A DNA stretch of 64,000 nucleotides from Epinephelus fuscoguttatus (Eukaryota; Chordata; Actinopteri; Perciformes; Serranidae). The stretch's first letter is position 1; every line of letters starts with the position of its first letter. The notes under the pieces were generated by a model that was given only the letters and a program-made list of their open reading frames with translations, made no database searches and was not told the DNA's origin. Both the position numbers and the translations under genes were made by a program. Shown here one piece after another: positions 57,640 to 64,000 of this stretch. The stretch is taken from contig NC_064770.1 of assembly GCF_011397635.1 (NCBI RefSeq), positions 3,739,826-3,803,825 of the forward strand. Reading direction: 5' to 3'.

Positions 57640-57720
57640 GTTGTCACGGTATCAAAATTGGGACCCACGGTACAATACCAGTGACTTGCAACTATGTGCA
57701 AGTTGCAAGTCATTGCAAGG
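57640..57720 (+). repeat. hAT end fragment related to 42089-43082
   Basis: TAGTGTTGTTGTCACGGTAT then AAAATTGGGACCCACGGTAC is the complement of the right end of 42089-43082. A GACTTGCAACT inverted repeat follows at 57683-57711. Confidence 0.6.
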
Positions 57721-58796
57721 GGAATCTTTGGTCTAAACTGGCCTTTATGGTTGAGACACACCTGAGATCAATATTATTTAATGAGTTTTTGAGAAAGTAG
57801 AAAACCTACCAATACTTAAGCAGCATTCTCACCTTTTAAAAAAGTTGACCAAAAAATGTGACACATCTTTAAAGGGCTAGCATTTTGATAAAAAAAAATA
57901 CATTTTAACATGAAGATAACAACAGTATATTTTAACACATTGGTGTAGTTTGAGATTTTAAAGGCTTTTAACACATTTTTTTATCAGGGCTCAATAATAA
58001 GGATTGCCCGATTGCCCAGGGCAAGTAAAACTCAAGGTCGGACATGTAAACGAACAACTCACTTGCCCAATCGGGCAAGTTGCTAAAAATAGTAAAAGTT
58101 AATAACTAATTGATAAAATAAATGTATTTAGAGATAGGGTGAGGAGATCTCTGACCAACTTGCCCGATCGAAGTTGTGAGTTCTTGTCTGGGACAAGGCG
58201 GTTTTCTATGGAGCTATATTGGGACAAAATGTTTTGTACTTGAAAAAATAAAATTTGAAACTGAAAATTCAAGTTTTGATCTTGAATTCTGAAAAAAACA
58301 TCAATGTATTAAAAAAAAATGAGTGTACAAAAAGTTTTTTTTCACTTTCAGATCTTTCTTTTTCAGTTTCAGATCTTTTCTTTGCAGTTTCAGACTTTTG
58401 GCCCTGATCTAGCATGGGGATGTGGCATCAGCTGAGAGGGGCGTGAAATCATGACAGACAGCTTTAAGGAGAAGTCCGGTATTTTGCACTTTCTGGGTTG
58501 TTTATGATGAAATAGAGTGGCTATGACCAAAATAGTGACAATTGCTCATTTTCTGAGAATTTGGCTGGCCTGGCTTAACACTGCTGCCTATGGCCATGTG
58601 TGAACCTGTCCTAAAACCACCCTAAATGTTCGTTTTCAAAGCCATGAACCTCACCGAGTGGTCAGTGGTGTTCGTTGAAGACCTGCTGGAGCCAGCACCC
58701 AGGTGAGAAATGTTCCAAATGAGAGGTTGTTTTGTGACAACATGAAATGTTTCTGACGTCTTTAAGCAGTGAATTGGCAAAGCTGGAAATTCTCGT
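57721..58796. other. No gene; GGGCAAG-rich transposon scrap
   Basis: 57988-58190 resembles the nested element at 35238-36583 (TTGCCCAATCGGGCAAG). The rest is unassigned. No further psme3 exon was recognised. Confidence 0.45.
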
Positions 58797-60893
58797 ACTC
58801 GTCATCCTCCCCTTATCCGGGTCCGGGTCGCGGGGGCAGCAGCCTCAGCAAAGAAGCCCATACAGTCCTCTCCCCAGCCACTTTCGTCAGCTCTTCCGAG
58901 GGAACCCCGAGGCGTTCCCAGGCCAGCCGGGCAATGTAATCCCTCCAGCGTGTCCTGGGGCGGCCCCGAGGTCTCCTCCCGGTTGGACAAGGGAGGCGTG
59001 CGGGAGGCATCCTTACCAGATGCCCGAACCACCTCAACTGGCTCCTCTCAATGTGGAGGAGCAGCGGCTCTACTCCGAGTCCCTCACTGATGTCCAAGCT
59101 CCTCACCCTATCTCTAAGGCTGAGCCCAGGCATCCTGTGGAGGAAACTCACTTCGGCCGCTTGTACTCGCGATCTCGTTCTTTTGGTCACTACCCAGAGC
59201 TCGTGACCATAGGTGAGGGTTGGAACGTAGATCGATCGGTAAATCGAGAGCTTTGCTTTCTGGCTAAGCTCCCTTTTCACCACAACGGACCGGTTATGCG
59301 CCCGCATCACTGCTGACGCCGCCCCAGTCCGCCTGTCAGTCGCCCGCTCCATCCTACCCCCATGGACCATGGCCTCAGACTTGGAGGTGCTGATTCTCAT
59401 CTCTGCCGCTTCACACTCGGCTGTGAACCGTCCCAGCGAGAGCTGGAGGTCACTGTTCGATGGAGCTAGGAGGACCACATCATCCACAAAGAGCAGGGAC
59501 GAGATCCTCCCGTCACCGAACCTGACACCCTCCACCACTCGGCTGCGCCTAGAAATTCTGTCCATGAAAGTTATGAACAGAACCGGTGAGAAAGAGCAGC
59601 CCTGGTGGAGTCCAACCCTCACCGGGAACAGATCCGACTTACTGCCGGCCACGCAAACCAGACTCGTGCTCTTTCGGTACAGAGGCTGGATGGCCCTTAG
59701 CAAAGGGCCACCAACCCCATACTCCCGTAGCACCCCCCACAGGATGCCCCTGGGGACACGGTCGTAAACCTTCTCCAAATCCACAAAACACATGTGGACT
59801 GGCTGGCCAAACTCCCATGCCCCTTCCAGCACCCTTGCGAGGGTAAAGAGCTGGTCCACCGTTCCGTGTCCGGGACGAAAACCACATTGCTCCTCCTCAA
59901 TCCGAGGTTCAACTATCAACTGGACCCTCTTTTCCAGCACCCTGGCGTAGACCTTACCGGGTAGGCTGAGGAGTGTGATCCCCCTGTAGTTGGAACACAC
60001 CCTCTGGTCTCCTTTCTTGAAGATGGGGACCACCACCCCAGTCTGCCACTCCAGAGGCACTGCCCCTGATGTCCACGCAATGTTGCAGAGGCATGTTAGC
60101 CAAAATGGCCCTACAACATCCAGAGCCTTGAGATATCCAGGGCGAGTCTCGTCCACCCCCGGGGCTCCGCCGTGGCGTAGTTGCTTCACTACCATGGCGA
60201 CTTCTGCCCCAGAAATTGGACGACCCACCCCCACGACCCCTGGCTCTGTTTCCTCACTGGAATACGTGTTGGTGGGATTGAAGAGCTCCTCAAAGTATTC
60301 CTTCCACCGTCCGACAGTGTCGACACTGTCCCCAGTTGACATCAGGAGCTCCCTGCCCCTACTGTAAACAATGTGAGCAGGTTGCCCCCCGACTCCATGG
60401 CCTCACCGAACTCCTCCCACGCCTGAGTTTTTGCCTCTGTGACTGCCGCTGCTGCACTCTGCTTGGCCTGCCGGTACCCGTCAGCTGCTTCCGGAGACCC
60501 ACAAACCAACCATGCCCTGTAGGTCTCCTTCTTCAGCCTGACGGCTCCCCTCACCTCTGGTGTCCACCAGGGGACAAGCCCATGTAGCCGGTTCGGGCTG
60601 GGCCCGGCCGGACCTCATGGGCGAAGGCCTAGCCACCAGGTGCTCGCCCACGGGCCCCAGCCCCAGGCCTGGCTCCAGGGCGGGGCCCCGGTAACCCTCT
60701 GGGCCGGGTATGCCAGCTCTTGTTATTTTCCATCATGAAGGGTCTTTTGAACCGTTCTTCGTCTGACCCTTTGCCCAGAACCAATCTGCCATGGGAAACC
60801 CTACCAGGGGCAAAATGCCCCCAACAGCACAGCTCCTAGGGTCATTACCTCCTCAACCTCCTCCACCACAATAAGGTGACGGTTCTCGGAGGA
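58797..60893 (-). pseudogene. RTE/Rex-like LINE with a 509-codon RT frame
   Basis: The minus frame 60342-58813 is open for 509 codons. It holds SNYRGITLLSLPGK, EEQCGFRPG, motif A FVDLEKVYDRVP (Asp188), the catalytic box FVDD (285-288; FADD in relatives) and the C-terminal LRWFGHLVRMPP, RPRGRPRTRWRDY and WASLLRLLPPRP blocks. A short stretch upstream (60554-60342) continues the element in another frame, and 60600-60893 resembles its 5' part. The endonuclease is missing, and about 35 residues seem deleted after residue 325. Clade is uncertain. Confidence 0.82.
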
Positions 60894-61404
60894 AAAAAAC
60901 AAAAAACAAAAGAAAAGAGTTCAAAACATTTGGCCCTAATATAGCTCCATAGTTTTCTGGCACAAGAATTGTTTTTTTTTTTTGTTTGTTTGTTTTGGTG
61001 TGTGTGCATATGGGACATTCTACCGATTTTGTGTGCTGTCCCTTAACAAAAAAAAACAACAAAAATAATAAAATTGAGTATTCAGACATAGATATTTACA
61101 AAGATTATGTTATGACCTATTTAAACCCAGGACATTAAATGAAAAAGTGATACACTAAATATATACAAAATCACCATTTATAGGGTACTTTCTATTGGGA
61201 AGTAGCTGTCCCCAACCCTCACCTCTAAAATTCAATTCATGTAAATAACACTTAAAACATTTTTCATATATTTTTTTTTCAAAAGTCTAATTTAAAACAT
61301 CTTTGTGATTAAGTTTAAACATTAGTTGAAAGATTTAGATGTATTGTGGGATTAATTTTTAAATTAAGAAACTATGTTTAAAAAATAGTGTCCCTTGTTT
61401 TCAT
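60894..61404. other. No gene recognised
   Basis: AT-rich sequence with several short A and T tracts. Confidence 0.4.
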
Positions 61405-61819
61405 GTCACTACCAAAACACAAGAGTTTTAATGCTCTGGTTGAGTCTGGATTTTAGCCACACCCCTGAATTTCTGAGAAGGGGGGTAGTACTGCACCCCT
61501 GTCCCACATGGCTGCATGGTAAGTCGCTGAATCCCATCATTTTTTAAATAAATGTCTTCCAAAGTCTGAAAATCAGTGTGTAACTTTTAAAATTGTCACT
61601 ATCGAACACATGTTCTCTTCAATTATGTAAAAATTTGGGGGTTTATGCAAAATATTATGTTTTTCTGTGTGAACAACTCTTCAAACGTGTTTGTTAGCCA
61701 TGTGACTGCTAGCATTCTTTAGTTATCCTGAAAAATAGCTAGGCATGTCACTACCGAAACAGTCACTACTGAAACCTATGGTAAAGTTTCGGTAGTGACA
61801 TGATCATTTCGGTAGTGAC
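61405..61819. repeat. Cluster of GTCACTACCGAAAC motifs in both orientations
   Basis: The motif or close variants occur at 61405-61418, 61747-61760 and 61762-61775 (plus) and 61786-61799 and 61807-61819 (minus). Four of the five lie within 75 bp. Function unknown; perhaps a transposon end. Confidence 0.7.
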
Positions 61820-61865
61820 AAAATGGAATGGTCAGTAGTTAAACCCCATAATTTTGTGGTCCAAA

Positions 61866-62722
61866 GTCTTGCTCTTCTCTGCTCTGCTCTACCCTGGTCT
61901 ACTCTACTCTGCTTTACTCTATACTCTACTCTTCTCTACTCTACTCTGCTTTACTCTATTCTGCTCTACTCTACTATACTCTGCTCTACTATACTTTGCT
62001 CTACTCTACTCTGCTCTGCTCTACTTTGCTCGACTATACTTTGCTCTACTCTACTCTGCTCTACACTGCTCTACTCTGTTCTGTTCTACTCTGCTCTACT
62101 CTATTCTGCTCTACTCTGTTCTACTCTGCTCTACTTTGCTCTACTCTACTATACGCTACTCTGTTCTACTCTGCTCTATTTTGCACTACTCTGCTCTACT
62201 ATACTCTACTCTGCTCTACTCTACTCTGTTCTGCTCTACTCTACTCTGCTATACTGTGCTCTATTCTATAAGCTGCTCTACTCTACTATGCTCCACTCTA
62301 CTCTACTCTATTCTGCTCTGGTCTACTCTATTCTATTCTCCTCTGCTTTGCTCTACTCTACTATGCTCTGCTATACTCTATACTCTGTTCTACTCTGTTC
62401 TACTCTGCTCTACTTTGCTCTACTCTGCTCTACTATGCTCTACTATACTCTTCTCTACTCTGCTCTACTCTACTATGCTCCGCTCTACTCTACTCTATTC
62501 TGCTCTACTATGCTCTACTATACTCTTCTCTACTCTGCTCTGCTCTACTATGCTCTACTCTACTCTATTCTGCTCTGCTCTACTCTACTATACTCTGCTC
62601 TATTCTATAATCTGCTCTACTCTACTATGCTCCGCTCTACTCTACTCTATTCTGCTCTGCTTTGCTCTACTCTACTCTGCTCTACTATACTCTTCTCTAC
62701 TCTGTTCTACTCTGCTCTGCTC

Positions 62723-62724
<2 letters not shown>
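61866..62724. repeat. Pentanucleotide satellite, CTCTA/CTCTG units
   Basis: About 860 bp made almost only of 5-base units CTCTA, CTCTG, with occasional CTATA and CTTTG variants. Since 15 bases give five codons, the array is open in more than one frame (LLYSTLLYSA-type repeats); these are not genes. The plus strand is strongly pyrimidine-rich. Confidence 0.93.

Positions 62725-62750
<26 letters not shown>
62724..62750. repeat. (TA)n microsatellite
   Basis: About 12 TA units between the satellite and a Tc1 element, a natural TA target. Confidence 0.9.
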
Positions 62751-62754
<4 letters not shown>

Positions 62755-64000
62755 GTACAGGCCAGAAGTTTGGACACACCTTCTCATTCAATGCGTTTTC
62801 TTTATTTTCATGACTATTTACATTGTAGATTCTCACTGAAGGCATCAAAACTATGAATGAACACATGTGGAGTTATGTACTTAACAAAAAAAGGTGAAAT
62901 AACTGAAAACATGTTTTATATTCTAGTTTCTTCAAAATAGCCACCCTTTGCTCTGATTACTGCTTTGCACACTCTTGGCATTCTCTCGATGAGCTTCAAG
63001 AGATAGTCACCTGAAATGGTTTCCACTTCACAGGTGTGCCTTATCAGGGTTAATTAGTGGAATTTCTTGCTTTATCAATGGGGTTGGGACCATCAGTTGT
63101 GTTGTGCAGAAGTCAGGTTAATACACAGCCGACAGCCCTATTGGACAACTGTTAAAATTCATATTATGGCAAGAACCAATCAGCTAACTAAAGAAAACGA
63201 GTGGCCATCATTACTTTAAGAAATGAAGGTCAGTCAGTCTGGAAAATTGCAAAACTTTAAATGTGTCCCCAAGTGGAGTCAAAAACCATCAAGCGCTACA
63301 AACGAAACTGGCACACATGAGGACCGACCCAGGAAAGGAAGACCAAGAGTCACCTCTGCTTCTGAGGATAAGTTCATCCAGTCACCAGCCTCAGAAATCG
63401 CAAGTTAACAGCAGCTCAGATCAGAGACCAGATGAATGCCACACAGAGTTCTAGCAGCAGACCCATCTCTAGAACAACTGTTAAGAGGAGACTGCGCGAA
63501 TCAGGCCTTCATGGTCAAATAGCTGCTAGGAAACCACTGCTAAGGAGAGGCAACAAGCAGAAGAGATTTGTTTGGGCCAAGAAACACAAGGAATGGACAT
63601 TAGACCAGTGGAAATCTGTGCTTTGGTCTGATGAGTCCAAATTTGAGATCTTTGGTTCCAACCGGCGTGTCTTTGTGAGACGCAGAAAAGGTGAACGGAT
63701 GGATTCCACATGCCTGGTTCCCACTGTGAAGCATGGAGGAGGAGGTGTGATGGTGTGGGGGTGTTTTGCTGGTGACACTGTTGGGGATTTATTCAAAATT
63801 GAAGGCACACTGAACCAGCATGGCTACCACAGCATCCTGCAGCGACATGCCATCCCATCCGGTTTGCTTTTAGTTGGACGATCATTTATTTTTCAACAGG
63901 ACAATGACCCCAAACACACCTCCAGGCTGTGTAAGGGCTATTTGACCAAGAAGGAGAGTGATGGAGTGCTGCGGCAGATGATCTGGCCTCCACAGTCACC
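62749..64000 (+). mobile_element. Tc1-type transposon, cut by the window end
   Basis: The left inverted repeat begins CACACAGTACAGGCCAGAAG then TTTGGACACACCTTCTCATT, after a TA tract. The transposase region follows on the same strand; the right end lies beyond 64000. Confidence 0.85.
63166..64000 (+). pseudogene. Tc1 transposase, interrupted and incomplete
   Basis: It starts MARTNQLTKENEWPS but soon meets a stop, and frames change several times. Recognisable blocks are RPRKGRPRVTSASED, VLWSDESKFEIFGSNRRVFV (first Asp), KHGGGGVMVWGCFAGD and IFQQDNDPKHTSRLCKGYL (second Asp). The Glu motif would lie just past the window. Confidence 0.82.

Noticed and set aside
58747..59316. 189-codon plus frame
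   Set aside because: Antisense shadow of the GC-rich LINE coding frame on the minus strand.
61823..62839. Open frames of 338 and 319 codons
   Set aside because: They translate the CTCTA/CTCTG pentamer array (repeated LLYS/TLLC-type units), open in several frames at once; no protein gene.
56880..64000. Remaining psme3-like exons
   Set aside because: I looked for the conserved C-terminal blocks (for example LRLIISELRNQY-like and LHDMILKN-like) downstream and saw none; the interval is repeats. The exons are presumed to lie past the window.

Overview
The window is nuclear DNA of a ray-finned (teleost, probably percomorph) fish. It has split vertebrate genes with GT-AG introns, dense AC/CT/AT/TCAA microsatellites, L2-type, I-type and RTE-like LINEs, a tRNA-like SINE, and many Tc1, hAT, Harbinger and TTAA-target DNA transposons typical of fish. 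There is no operon, CRISPR or bacterial feature. Species cannot be named from sequence alone.

Two host genes are supported, arranged head to head about 3.0 kb apart. On the minus strand (30144 to 23614) lies a complete six-exon Bax-type pro-apoptotic BCL-2 family gene (probably baxb) of 203 codons, with BH3, BH1, BH2 and a C-terminal membrane anchor. On the plus strand (from 33186) lies a PSME3/PA28-gamma-like proteasome activator gene. Seven exons covering the first ~160 residues are seen, up to and including the activation loop. The remaining 3' exons were not found before the window ends. The interval between the start codons holds a SINE with exact 15-bp target duplications, a LINE tail, and a full CRE palindrome about 100 bp before the psme3-like ATG.

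Everything else is repeats, often nested. 1-2280: microsatellites and a LINE reverse transcriptase (RT) scrap. 2282-5450: decayed L2-type LINE with a MITE inside. 6231-9380: Harbinger element carrying a second Harbinger-type element, itself carrying a MITE. 10583-13259: second L2-type LINE split by a TTAA-flanked palindromic element. 14380-15160: hAT-like remnant with a perfect 42-bp palindrome. 17224-17553: MITE. 20295-21290: LINE RNase H fragment. 22295-23411: Harbinger-type element just downstream of bax. 25057-28437: hAT-like element inside bax intron 4, interrupted by a Tc1 transposon. The large introns 3 and 4 of the psme3-like gene (7.0 and 14.3 kb) are filled by at least fifteen insertions, many with recognisable target duplications. 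The end of the window holds a Tc1 fragment, an RTE-like LINE with a 509-codon frame, an 860-bp pentanucleotide satellite and a Tc1 element cut by the window edge.

The most interesting signals are: a TTAA-flanked Kolobok-like element with an intact THAP-domain frame and an inverted eroded copy of its start; a hAT insertion 12 bp after a splice donor; two inverted copies of one element that give an internal empty site for a Tc1 insertion; and a 16-bp perfect hairpin in the inferred bax 3' UTR, whose nearest downstream AATAAA lies inside a transposon. All repeat family names are by recognition of motifs and ends, not by database search.
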